A stretch of DNA of 64,000 nucleotides from an uncultured Gelidibacter sp. (GTDB lineage Bacteria; Bacteroidota; Bacteroidia; Flavobacteriales; Flavobacteriaceae). Location: the NCBI RefSeq assembly GCF_947500795.1, contig NZ_CANMTE010000001.1:806001-870000 (forward strand), in the 5' to 3' direction. The position numbers and the translations under genes were made by a program. The notes under the pieces are model-generated. The model ran no database searches. It was not told the DNA's origin and saw only the letters and a list, made by a program, of their open reading frames with translations. This document shows, one piece after another, positions 56,528 to 64,000 of this stretch; position 1 is the stretch's first letter; the number at the start of each line of letters is the position of its first letter.

Positions 56528-57683
56528 AGTCCATATATTTTCCTTTTTTACTGCCTTCGTACATTACATATTTCACTAAACGTGCTTCCAATTTAGCATT
56601 CACTAAATGGATTTTACGAGAAGGTCTTAAGCCAACATGTTTTAAAGCATCGAGGTTTGAAGTGATAAACCAAGCATCGGTACCTGGATAATTCTGTTTT
56701 AAGGTATCGCCAATATTCTTGTAAAAAGATTCCATTTCAATATCCAAACGCTCACCATACGGCGGATTGAATACCATATGGAGCTTGCCGTTTCCGGCCT
56801 TTTGAGTTTTGAAGAAATCTTCGTGACGCACTTCTACAAAGTCTTCCAACTGTGCATTTTTAATATTTTCTTTGGCTTTGGTAACCGCACTTGGCGATTT
56901 GTCATAACCGATAATTTTATGATGGAAATCTCTAGTTTTACTCAATAACGATTCTTCTATTTTTTCAAATAAATCGACATCCCAATCTTGCCAACGCTCA
57001 AAAGCGAACTCTTTACGCATTAAGTTTGGTGGAATATTACAAGCAATCATAGCCGCTTCAGCCAAAATGGTGCCACTACCACACATGGGGTCCATAAAAT
57101 CCGATTGACCATCCCAACCTGATAACATAATCAAGCCTGCAGCTAATACCTCGTTAATTGGCGCAATGTTCGTCGCTGTTTTATACCCACGTTTATGCAG
57201 AGAATCTCCTGAAGAATCCAGTGAAATATTACAGGTGTTACGATCAATATGAACGTTGATTTTTAAGTCAGGAAACTTCAAATCGACGTTAGGCCTATCG
57301 CCTACCGTGTCTCTAAATTTATCAACAACAGCATCCTTCGTCTTTTGCGCTATATATAATGAGTGCGTAAACAAATGCGAGTGCACAGTGGCATCAACAG
57401 CGATTGTTCCTGTAGGTTTTACATATTGTGACCAATCCATTTTATAGATTTGATCATACAAATCCTTCTCATTATTCACTCTAAAACTATTGATAGGCTT
57501 CAGGATTTTAATGGCAGTTCTCAGCGCTAAATTCGCTTTATACATAAATCCTTTATCACCTTCAAAACTCACATTTCTCACTCCCACTTTAACGTCTCTT
57601 GCACCCAACTGAGTCAATTCTTTTGCAAGCAATTCTTCAAAACCAAATAAGGTTTTGGCAACCATACTAAAATTATTATCCAT
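56526..57683 (-). CDS. THUMP-domain RNA methyltransferase, RlmL-like
   Basis: From ATG 57683 (MDNNFSMVAKTLFGFEELLAKEL) it has 385 residues. A THUMP RNA-binding domain (about 45-155) precedes a SAM fold with FMDPMCGSGTILAEAA and the NPPYGERLD motif of N-methylation of guanine or adenine bases. It corresponds to the N-terminal (RlmL) half of the E. coli RlmKL fusion, which modifies G2445 in 23S rRNA. It is a single-domain form here. Confidence 0.92.
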   Translation of the reverse strand: MDNNFSMVAKTLFGFEELLAKELTQLGARDVKVGVRNVSFEGDKGFMYKANLALRTAIKILKPINSFRVNNEKDLYDQIYKMDWSQYVKPTGTIAVDATVHSHLFTHSLYIAQKTKDAVVDKFRDTVGDRPNVDLKFPDLKINVHIDRNTCNISLDSSGDSLHKRGYKTATNIAPINEVLAAGLIMLSGWDGQSDFMDPMCGSGTILAEAAMIACNIPPNLMRKEFAFERWQDWDVDLFEKIEESLLSKTRDFHHKIIGYDKSPSAVTKAKENIKNAQLEDFVEVRHEDFFKTQKAGNGKLHMVFNPPYGERLDIEMESFYKNIGDTLKQNYPGTDAWFITSNLDALKHVGLRPSRKIHLVNAKLEARLVKYVMYEGSKKGKYMD

Positions 57684-57714
57684 TATTCTCATCATATAGA
57701 TTACAAAAATAAAG

Positions 57715-57722
57715 TATTTTTG
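57715..57722 (+). promoter_or_regulatory. -7 box upstream of a methyltransferase gene
   Basis: TATTTTTG followed by C, 18 bp before the ATG at 57741, in the short gap between divergent genes; -33 element not evident. Confidence 0.4.
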
Positions 57723-57740
57723 CAGTCAGACGAATTTATA

Positions 57741-58472
57741 ATGACAAAAGACACAACTCAGTGGTACGCTTCTTGGTTTGATACACCGTATTATCACATA
57801 CTTTACCAAGACAGAGATTATACCGAAGCGCATCATTTTATGGATAATTTGACCTCGTATTTAAATCTACCAGAAGATGGTAAAATACTTGATCTTGCTT
57901 GCGGAAAAGGACGCCATTCCATATATCTCAACTCTTTAGGCTATGATGTTACGGGCGTTGACCTCTCAGTAAACAGCATTGCGTATGCCAAAAAATATGA
58001 GAATGAGAAACTTCATTTTGAGGTCCATGATATGTGCCGACCGTTCAATGACCAATTTGACGCCGTATTTAATCTGTTTACCAGTTTTGGGTATTTTGAC
58101 AGATCAGAAGACAACTTAAATACGATTAAAGCAATTAGAGACGACCTAAACGAGTCCGGTTTTGGCGTGATTGACTTTATGAACAGTGATTTTGTGATTG
58201 ACAATTTGGTGCCCGAAGATGTTAAAACTGTTGACGGTATCGATTTTCATCAAAAAAGATATGTTGAAGATGGCTATATCATTAAAGACATTCGTTTTAC
58301 TGATAAGGGTGAGGACTTTCATTACCAAGAACGTGTTAAAGCAAAGAATTTAGCCGATTTTGAAGCTCTTTTTGAAGAAGCAGGCGTGTATTTATTGGAT
58401 GTTTTTGGTGATTATAAATTGCGAAAATATCATAAAAACACTTCAGAGCGTTTAATAATGATTTTTAAATGA
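57741..58472 (+). CDS. Class I SAM-dependent methyltransferase
   Basis: From ATG 57741 (MTKDTTQWYASWFDT) it has 243 residues; an upstream TTG at 57720 would overlap the predicted promoter. SAM-binding motif ILDLACGKGRHSIYL and post-motif GVDLSVNSIAYAKKYE are clear, with FNLFTSFGYF. The substrate is unknown; the C-terminal half has no family-specific landmark. The ZIP gene overlaps its stop by 4 bp, so the two are coupled. Confidence 0.85.
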   Translation: MTKDTTQWYASWFDTPYYHILYQDRDYTEAHHFMDNLTSYLNLPEDGKILDLACGKGRHSIYLNSLGYDVTGVDLSVNSIAYAKKYENEKLHFEVHDMCRPFNDQFDAVFNLFTSFGYFDRSEDNLNTIKAIRDDLNESGFGVIDFMNSDFVIDNLVPEDVKTVDGIDFHQKRYVEDGYIIKDIRFTDKGEDFHYQERVKAKNLADFEALFEEAGVYLLDVFGDYKLRKYHKNTSERLIMIFK

Positions 58473-59143
58473 TGCACTATCTCTTACCAATTTTTGCCGT
58501 TGTTTTTGGTGTTTTATTAGTCTTGATATTCAAGCAGCGTAAATCCAGTTACACAAAATTACTTTTATCGTTTAGTGGTGCATTCTTATTGGCTTTGACG
58601 CTTTTTGATTTGCTCCCTGATGTGTATGATCATTTGGATGCGAAAGAAACCGGATTGTTCATCATGTTTGGTATTCTTATCCAGATTCTTTTGGAGTTTT
58701 TCTCTAAAGGTGCTGAACATGGACATTTACATGTCAATGAAAATGATACCGCATTCCCGTGGGTGTTGTTTATCAGCTTAAGCATTCATAGTTTTTTGGA
58801 AGGGTTCCCAATTCACCAACATAATGATATGGTTTATGGGGTTTTGATTCATAAAATTCCCATTGCAGCACTGATTACAACCTATTTGGTACAATCTAAA
58901 TTTTCTAAACTTAAAGTCATTGGGTTTTTGGTGGTTTTTGCAGCGATGACGCCTATTGGAACACTCATTTCGAATACCGTTACGTTAGTTGAAGACTATG
59001 TGTTTTATATCAATGCCATTGTTATTGGAATATTCTTCCATATTTCAACGGTCATTTTGTTTGAAAGCAGTGAAGGTCATAAATTTAATCTCTCAAAACT
59101 TGTGGTCATTATCCTGGGGATTTTGGTGGCCTATGTGATATAG
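58469..59143 (+). CDS. ZIP family metal transporter
   Basis: This 224-residue protein has about seven to eight transmembrane helices. The metal-binding helix motifs HSFLEGFPIHQHND and VLIHKIPIAALITTYL are visible, and a His-rich loop (EHGHLHVN) precedes them. It probably imports zinc or another divalent metal. It overlaps the methyltransferase gene by 4 bp. A heptamer repeat array starts one base after its stop codon. Confidence 0.9.
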   Translation: MMHYLLPIFAVVFGVLLVLIFKQRKSSYTKLLLSFSGAFLLALTLFDLLPDVYDHLDAKETGLFIMFGILIQILLEFFSKGAEHGHLHVNENDTAFPWVLFISLSIHSFLEGFPIHQHNDMVYGVLIHKIPIAALITTYLVQSKFSKLKVIGFLVVFAAMTPIGTLISNTVTLVEDYVFYINAIVIGIFFHISTVILFESSEGHKFNLSKLVVIILGILVAYVI

Positions 59144-59241
59144 GTTTGAGGTGTGAGGTTTGAGGTTTGAGGTTTGAGGTTTGAGGTTTAAGGTTTGAGG
59201 TTTAAGGTTTGAGGTTTGAGAATAGAGAATAGAGAATAGAG
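59144..59241 (+). repeat. Heptanucleotide tandem array after the ZIP gene
   Basis: Fourteen exact 7-bp steps: eleven GTTTGAG-type units (one GTGTGAG, two GTTTAAG) then three AATAGAG units, all sharing a final AG. The array starts directly at the ZIP stop codon and ends 47 bp before the next start. Confidence 0.9.
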
Positions 59242-59265
59242 AAAATATAAATTTCATTAAAAAGA

Positions 59266-59283
59266 TTCCCGCTTTCGCGAGAA
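59266..59283. repeat. Short imperfect palindrome TTCCCGC-TTTC-GCGAGAA
   Basis: Arms of 7 bp with one mismatch, just before the DUF4268 start. Similar TTCCCGC-type palindromes are frequent in flavobacterial intergenic DNA. Confidence 0.45.
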
Positions 59284-59288
59284 ATGAT

Positions 59289-59717
59289 ATGTTTAGTAAA
59301 GAAGAATCAAGAAAATTAAGAGAAGAATTCTGGATCAGTTTCGGAAAGTCATTTCCTAGAAAATGGATTCTTTATGATACCAAACTAAAAGGGTTTGCCT
59401 TCAAATTTCATTTTGACACCAAGTCGGCCATGGTCACTTTAGACCTTGAAGACGATTTGGAAAACCGTATCAAATATTGGGATAGATTACTATCGCTAAA
59501 AGCCATTCTAACCGAGGAATTTCTACCTGAAGTGATTTATGAAGAAATGTATTTCTTAGACAACGGTAAGGAAATTTCAAGAATCTATGTTCCCTTAGAT
59601 CAAAAAGTATCCATTCACAATAAAAACACCTGGAGAGATGTCATGGAGTTTTTTGTAGAAAAAATGAGTCTCTTTGAAGCGTTTTTTGAAGAATACAAGG
59701 ATTTTATTGAAGCGTAG
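59289..59717 (+). CDS. DUF4268 domain protein
   Basis: This 142-residue protein starts MFSKEESRKLREEFWISFGKSFP and matches the stand-alone DUF4268 family (TKLKGFAFKFHFDTKSAMVTLDLED). The DUF4268 fold is also found at the end of some nuclease-like proteins, but no catalytic motif is visible. Function unknown. It is flanked on both sides by heptamer repeat arrays. Confidence 0.82.
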   Translation: MFSKEESRKLREEFWISFGKSFPRKWILYDTKLKGFAFKFHFDTKSAMVTLDLEDDLENRIKYWDRLLSLKAILTEEFLPEVIYEEMYFLDNGKEISRIYVPLDQKVSIHNKNTWRDVMEFFVEKMSLFEAFFEEYKDFIEA

Positions 59718-59723
59718 AAATGT

Positions 59724-60011
59724 AGTTGGCAGTGATCAGTTGGCAGTATTCAGTTGGCAGTACGCAGTTGGCAGTAGCCCAGTTAGCAGTGCTCTACCAA
59801 GAATTCAAAAACTTATTGCATAATTCTTAATCCTAAAATCTTAATACTCAATACTGCTTACTGAATACTGAGGACTGCAGACTCAATACTTAATTCTTAA
59901 TACTAGATAATAGTACGCAGTTGGCAGTTCTCTGTCAATAAATTCAATTACTAATTACTTAATTCCTAATACTCATTACTGAAGACTGAATACTGAAGAC
60001 TGCCAACTGAA
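59724..60011. repeat. Degenerate heptamer arrays in alternating orientation
   Basis: Four blocks made of 7-bp steps. 59724-59794: AGTTGGC/AGTNNNC units (minus sense). 59824-59907: twelve TACTGAA-like units (plus sense). 59912-59932: three AGTNNNC units (minus sense). 59949-60011: nine TACTGAA/GACTGCC-like units (plus sense). AGTATTC is the reverse complement of GAATACT, so the blocks form imperfect inverted repeats. It begins 6 bp after the DUF4268 stop and fills most of the 383-bp gap. Confidence 0.8.
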
Positions 60012-60100
60012 CTACTGAACTACTGAAAACCCTCCCAAACCTTGCTCTTTTCCTGAAATAGTTCGATATTGTTAGCTTACCCAAAAAATTAAAATCCATT

Positions 60101-60916
60101 ATGATTATAGACGTTCACACCCATATCAATAATTACCATGAAGACCGCGTGGTGTCCATAGAAGACAGTCTCAACAAACTGACAGATACGATGGCGGAAA
60201 ATAACGTTGATTATTCATTGGTTTTATCGTCATATAAAGTGAATGAGCACAGACCTAGCACCAAAAAAGTGGTCGAAGCCATTAGCCATAGAGATAATCT
60301 TGGCGTAGTTGCCGGCGTGAGCTACTTGAATTACAATTATAAGGATTTGCGTGAACTAAGCGAATTTCTTGACGCTGGACTCATTAAAGGGCTAAAATTT
60401 TACCCTGGTTATGAACCGTTTTACCCTAATGACATTCGGTTTAAGGTGATGTACGATATGGCCATCGAGTTTGATGTGCCTGTCATGTTCCATTCGGGTG
60501 ACACCTATGCTCCTAATGGAAAAATCAAGTTCTCCCACCCTATTCACATTGATGATTTGGCGGTTGATTATCCTGATTTAAAAATCGTGATTTGCCATGT
60601 AGGAAATCCGTGGATTAAAGATTGTATGGAAGTGGTTTATAAAAACAAGAATGTGCATGCTGATATTTCCGGCCTGGTTTTAGGCGATTTTAATGAAAAG
60701 TTTGAGCGCTACATGAAAAAGGAAATCGAAGAAATGATTACCTACGCTGGCGATCCGAAGTATTTATTGTACGGAACGGACTGGCCTATCAGCAATATGA
60801 ATTCATATCTCAAATTCATGGACCAATTGGATTTGGCGGATGATAAAAAGGAATTGATCCTATGGCAAAACGCCGCTGATCTTTTTAAGATTGATGTGAG
60901 TAAGTTTAAAAAATAG
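60101..60916 (+). CDS. Amidohydrolase-family (TIM-barrel) metal hydrolase
   Basis: This 271-residue protein matches amidohydrolase family 2. It begins with DVHTHINNYHED, the first metal-binding HxH. It continues with VMFHSGDTYAP, VICHVGNPW and the LLYGTDWPIS motif, whose Asp binds the metal. Such enzymes include decarboxylases and lactonases; the substrate here is unknown. It is convergent with the hemolysin III gene, 2 bp apart. Confidence 0.88.
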   Translation: MIIDVHTHINNYHEDRVVSIEDSLNKLTDTMAENNVDYSLVLSSYKVNEHRPSTKKVVEAISHRDNLGVVAGVSYLNYNYKDLRELSEFLDAGLIKGLKFYPGYEPFYPNDIRFKVMYDMAIEFDVPVMFHSGDTYAPNGKIKFSHPIHIDDLAVDYPDLKIVICHVGNPWIKDCMEVVYKNKNVHADISGLVLGDFNEKFERYMKKEIEEMITYAGDPKYLLYGTDWPISNMNSYLKFMDQLDLADDKKELILWQNAADLFKIDVSKFKK

Positions 60917-60918
60917 CC

Positions 60919-61545
60919 TTACAAAATATATAGGAAAATCAGTAGATAGTGGCAAATGGCGCCTCCTAGTACAAACAGATGCCAAATAACGTGATTATAG
61001 GGGATTCTATGTACCGCATAAAAGATAATGCCAATACTATAAAACGCACCACCGGCAAATAACAAAGCAACACCATTAGGCCCAATCAGATTTGATAGCG
61101 TACTGAAATCAAAAATGATGAGCCAGCCCATGACTAGATAGAGTAACGTGGACACGGTTTCAAATCTGCCCGTAAAAAACAATTTTAAAATCAATCCGAA
61201 TCCCGCGATGGCCCAAACACTCCAAAAGAGTGGCCAACCTAAGCTGTTGTTGAGGGCAATTAAGGTTACCGGCGTATAAGTTCCAGCAATTAACAGATAA
61301 ATGCTGATATGGTCTACAATTCTGAAATAGTGTTTTTTTCTTTCGTCTGAAACAGAATGATAAATGGCAGAAGCTGAAAAAAGAATAATTATGGAGAGGC
61401 CGTAAATAATGACGCTAATTAAACTCCAATCGGAAGCGTGTTCTTTATAGCTTACAAGCAGCGCCAATCCTGCAACTCCCAAGAGTGCCCCAAACCCGTG
61501 CGTCCAAGCGTTTAATTTTTCTTCGAATTCAGATTGTTTCCGCAT
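60919..61545 (-). CDS. Hemolysin III (PAQR) family membrane protein
   Basis: This 208-residue protein has seven transmembrane helices. FEEKLNAWTHGFGALLG, SASAIYHSVSD and HVIWHLFVLGGAICHY give the conserved Ser, Asp and His set of PAQR/Hly-III proteins that binds a metal in the membrane core. Despite the name, haemolysis is not established in most members. It overlaps the DUF4294 gene by 1 bp (TAATG). Confidence 0.9.
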   Translation of the reverse strand: MRKQSEFEEKLNAWTHGFGALLGVAGLALLVSYKEHASDWSLISVIIYGLSIIILFSASAIYHSVSDERKKHYFRIVDHISIYLLIAGTYTPVTLIALNNSLGWPLFWSVWAIAGFGLILKLFFTGRFETVSTLLYLVMGWLIIFDFSTLSNLIGPNGVALLFAGGAFYSIGIIFYAVHRIPYNHVIWHLFVLGGAICHYLLIFLYIL

Positions 61546-62222
61546 TAATTTTTAACCTGTTTAGCCGCCCATTTAGATTTAAGTTCAAAATAATCAATTG
61601 GAAACGCCGATTTTTGTCGCTCTAATTGTCCATTTTGAAACGCGCGCTCCAAAATATCTTCAATTAAATAATCTTCACTCACCTCTAACGGATTAAACTC
61701 TTTTTTTAGAGAAATATCAAATACTTTCGCCGTATTGTTAAACCAGAAGGCACGCCAACCACTGCGCAATTCCTTAATCAAATCAAAAGTAGTTTTTCCT
61801 GTTTGGCGGTGAATCAGTTTTACTAGAATCTGCCCTTCAGTACGCGTCAATTTTTTAAGTTCAGCAGCAAATTCCTCTTCAATATAATTTTGAATAATTT
61901 TGGCATACTTACGTTTTTGACTGTTACGCTCTAAAGTTTCCAAACGATCCGTCAATTCCACCAAGCGCTCTGCTGCCAATTTTGCATAAGGATACACTTT
62001 GATGGTTTTTCGTTTTAAAATCAAATACCGTATTCGGGCTTCTTTATTATCAAATTGCAACCTGTTTAAAACCACAACTTCATCCAAGTCAATGGTAGTC
62101 ACGGGAATTGAATCGCCATCAATATAATAATACTCTACAGTGGTTGAATCTTTCTCAACGGGAAGTGTTTGAGCAAAGAGCAGAACAGGGAAAAATATAA
62201 AAATGTAGGTCGCTAATTTCAT
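61545..62222 (-). CDS. DUF4294 exported protein
   Basis: From ATG 62222 (MKLATYIFIFFPVLLFAQ) it has 225 residues with a clean signal peptide; a longer start at 62246 lies only 3 bp from a predicted -7 box, so 62222 is favoured. YYYIDGDSIPVTTIDLDEVVV and RRYLILKRKTIKVYPYAKLAAERL-like strands and helices fit DUF4294. Function unknown; the protein is probably periplasmic. Confidence 0.85.
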   Translation of the reverse strand: MKLATYIFIFFPVLLFAQTLPVEKDSTTVEYYYIDGDSIPVTTIDLDEVVVLNRLQFDNKEARIRYLILKRKTIKVYPYAKLAAERLVELTDRLETLERNSQKRKYAKIIQNYIEEEFAAELKKLTRTEGQILVKLIHRQTGKTTFDLIKELRSGWRAFWFNNTAKVFDISLKKEFNPLEVSEDYLIEDILERAFQNGQLERQKSAFPIDYFELKSKWAAKQVKN

Positions 62223-62248
62223 GTGGTGCAAGAGCTCTAAAATCATAC

Positions 62249-62256
62249 CAAAATTA
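62249..62256 (-). promoter_or_regulatory. -7 box for the DUF4294/hemolysin III genes
   Basis: Plus-strand CAAAATTA reads TAATTTTG, a TAnnTTTG match on the minus strand, 26 bp before ATG 62222. No clear -33. Confidence 0.4.
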
Positions 62257-62323
62257 AGAATTTAGAGATGCATTACCCTTAAAATTCTATTAATATTACT
62301 AATTTTAGAAAAAATATTAACTC

Positions 62324-63415
62324 ATGCCAGAAAAGAACATTTTAGACAAAAAATCATTAGAATTTTTAGAGACTTATTTAAATAACGCTTCACCGACAGG
62401 GTATGAATGGACCGGCCAAAAATTATGGATGGATTACCTAAAACCTTATGTTGATGAATTTATTACAGATACTTACGGAACTGCGGTGGGTGTCATCAAT
62501 CCAGATGCAAAATACAAGGTCGTCATTGAAGGTCATGCCGATGAAATTTCATGGTATGTCAATTATATATCAGATAACGGTCTTATTTATGTCATCAGAA
62601 ATGGCGGTAGCGACCATCAAATTGCACCAAGTAAGATTGTAAACATCCATACCAAAAACGGTATTGTAAAAGGTGTATTTGGATGGCCAGCAATCCACAC
62701 AAGAGACAAAGCAAAGGAAGAAGCGCCAAAACCAGAAAATATCACCATTGATGTTGGTGCAAAAAACAAGGAGGAAGTTGAGAAAATGGGCGTTCACGTA
62801 GGATGCGTCATCACGTACCCAGACACCTTCCACATTTTAAACAATGATAAATTTGTATGTCGCGCTATCGATAATCGTATTGGCGGCTTCATGATTGCCC
62901 AAGTTGCCCGATTATTGAAAGAGAATAAAAAGACCTTGCCTTTCGGACTTTACATCACTAATTCAGTTCAGGAAGAAATTGGATTGCGCGGTGCTGAGAT
63001 GATTGCAGAACGCATCAAACCTAACGTAGCCATTGTTACGGACGTAACGCACGACACGACCACGCCAATGATCGACAAGAAAAAAGAAGGTCATTTAGAG
63101 CTTGGATTAGGCCCTGTGGTTGCCTATGCGCCTGCTGTTCAACAAAAATTACGCGATTTAATTACAGAAACAGCTGAAAACAAAAAGATACCTTTCCAAC
63201 GTTCCGCTTGTTCACGAGCAACGGGTACAGACACTGATGCGTTTGCATACAGCGGTATGGGCGTTGCAAGTGCTCTTATTTCCCTGCCATTGCGATATAT
63301 GCATACCACGGTAGAAATGGTGCATAAAGAAGATGTCGAAAACGTGATTAGATTAATCTATGAAACGCTGTTGAATATTAAAGAAAACGATACGTTTAGT
63401 TATTTTGAAGACTAA
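62324..63415 (+). CDS. M42 family aminopeptidase
   Basis: This 363-residue di-zinc aminopeptidase (FrvX/tetrahedral aminopeptidase type) cuts N-terminal residues from peptides in the cytoplasm. Ligands are visible in GHADEISW, AIDNRIGGF, NSVQEEIGLRGA (catalytic Glu pair), TDVTHDTTTP and the final His in MHTTVEMVHKED. The length is standard. It is monocistronic with its own terminator. Confidence 0.94.
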   Translation: MPEKNILDKKSLEFLETYLNNASPTGYEWTGQKLWMDYLKPYVDEFITDTYGTAVGVINPDAKYKVVIEGHADEISWYVNYISDNGLIYVIRNGGSDHQIAPSKIVNIHTKNGIVKGVFGWPAIHTRDKAKEEAPKPENITIDVGAKNKEEVEKMGVHVGCVITYPDTFHILNNDKFVCRAIDNRIGGFMIAQVARLLKENKKTLPFGLYITNSVQEEIGLRGAEMIAERIKPNVAIVTDVTHDTTTPMIDKKKEGHLELGLGPVVAYAPAVQQKLRDLITETAENKKIPFQRSACSRATGTDTDAFAYSGMGVASALISLPLRYMHTTVEMVHKEDVENVIRLIYETLLNIKENDTFSYFED

Positions 63416-63469
63416 TCACTTTTTCAACATAAAATCATCAAATTGATATTTTTAAGTTAGCTGCAAAAG

Positions 63470-63500
63470 AAACAACGGCGGAAAATTCGCCGTTGTTTTA
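63470..63500 (+). terminator. Terminator of the M42 peptidase gene
   Basis: Stem AAACAACGGCG / CGCCGTTGTTT (63470-63480 with 63488-63498) followed by a short T run. The 214 bp from there to the Nudix gene is AT-rich and holds nothing else I can support. Confidence 0.85.
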
Positions 63501-63714
63501 AGCAGTAAAATGAACACCATTAACTGTTTTTCTTCATTAAGAATTAGATTGGTTATAATTTTATTTAAAGATAACGTACTTAAAGTAAAGATTTAAATAG
63601 TATTTATATCTTACTAATATTAAGCATCTTAAAAAACAAATAAATCTATATAAATTCCATTAGATGCAGGATTTTAAAAAATAATAGGCGCGTTTGATAT
63701 CTATAACAACTTAA

Positions 63715-64000
63715 ATGGAAACCGAAGAATATATCGCAATTTTAGACGCAGATGGATCGCCAACAGGTAAAACCGCGCTCAAATCTGAAATCCACAAAAA
63801 AGGCCATTATCACAACACTTCACATGTCTGGTATTATAATGCCAATGCCGAAATACTTTTAGCACAACGCGCAGCTTCAAAAACAATTTACCCCTTGTTG
63901 TGGGACATCTCTGTGGCTGGCCATGTTGACGCCGGCGAAACCATTGAACAAGCAGCTATTAGGGAAACACGAGAGGAAATTGGAATTGAAATTACTGAAG
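63715..64000 (+). CDS. Nudix hydrolase, 3' partial
   Basis: The ATG at 63715 opens a frame that runs off the window end (95 codons visible). It reads METEEYIAILDADGSPTG, then HTS-HVWYYN strands, and a Nudix box GHVDAGETIEQAAIRETREEIGI that fits GX5EX7REUXEEXGU. Nudix enzymes cut nucleoside diphosphates linked to other groups; the HKKGHYHNTSHVW N-terminal region resembles the IPP-isomerase-like/YfcD type. Substrate unknown. Confidence 0.9.
   Translation, partial: METEEYIAILDADGSPTGKTALKSEIHKKGHYHNTSHVWYYNANAEILLAQRAASKTIYPLLWDISVAGHVDAGETIEQAAIRETREEIGIEITE

Noticed and set aside
59144-60011. Heptamer arrays considered as a CRISPR or attachment site
   Set aside because: Units are 7 bp with no unique spacers, and no integrase or cas gene adjoins them.

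Overview
The window looks like a chromosomal segment of a member of the Flavobacteriaceae (Bacteroidetes). It is AT-rich and carries type IX secretion genes (a PorP/SprF-like protein, PorQ, and an adhesin with a gliding-motility type C-terminus). It also has a TonB-dependent receptor, several lineage-restricted families (DUF6452, DUF6048, DUF4294, DUF1572, CCC-motif membrane protein, head-GIN) and promoters of the Bacteroidetes TTTG-N19/20-TAnnTTTG type. The species cannot be fixed from the sequence. No rRNA, tRNA, CRISPR array, prophage or intact insertion sequence was seen.

Layout. Positions 1-8050 hold a surface-secretion triad: a giant repeat protein cut by the window edge, a PorP/SprF-like protein and an OmpA-family protein, closed by a terminator. 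Positions 8050-9555 hold a possible dead gene, a CAP-domain lipoprotein and a candidate structured RNA. Positions 9555-20250 are a run of mostly minus-strand housekeeping genes: pdxH; the pyrR-pyrB-STAS-like-rnz operon; rpsA; cmk-porQ; and lon. A plus-strand LysM/BON gene sits among them. Positions 20540-23483 are a four-gene ECF sigma operon with a membrane anti-sigma-like protein and two exported beta-repeat proteins. Positions 23524-30519 hold an MFS transporter, an M48 lipoprotein peptidase, a GH31 alpha-glucosidase and glgB. Positions 30700-40380 hold msrB, a DUF1572 gene, lpd, aroQ, two small beta-barrels, xerD, a PAS histidine kinase, rny, 6S RNA, zapA and a coiled-coil partner. Positions 40720-46025 hold an M23 peptidase, a TonB receptor and a cysteine desulfurase. 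From 46234 to the end there are small lipoproteins and membrane proteins, rocD, three methyltransferases, a ZIP transporter, an amidohydrolase, a hemolysin III protein, DUF4294, an M42 aminopeptidase and the start of a Nudix hydrolase.

How the parts connect. Secretion and envelope genes are spread through the window: the surface triad, PorQ, the M23 and M48 peptidases, the TonB receptor and the small barrels. RNA metabolism is well represented (rnz, rpsA, rny, 6S RNA, rlmD, an rlmL-like gene). GH31 and glgB suggest alpha-glucan turnover.

No clearly new multi-gene defence or mobile system is visible. The best leads are: degenerate 7-bp repeat arrays that follow three stop codons and change orientation; a candidate structured RNA near 9341-9515; a likely LacI-type operator before the GH31 gene; an inverted repeat in front of lon; and a secreted-protein gene broken by one extra base near 48727.
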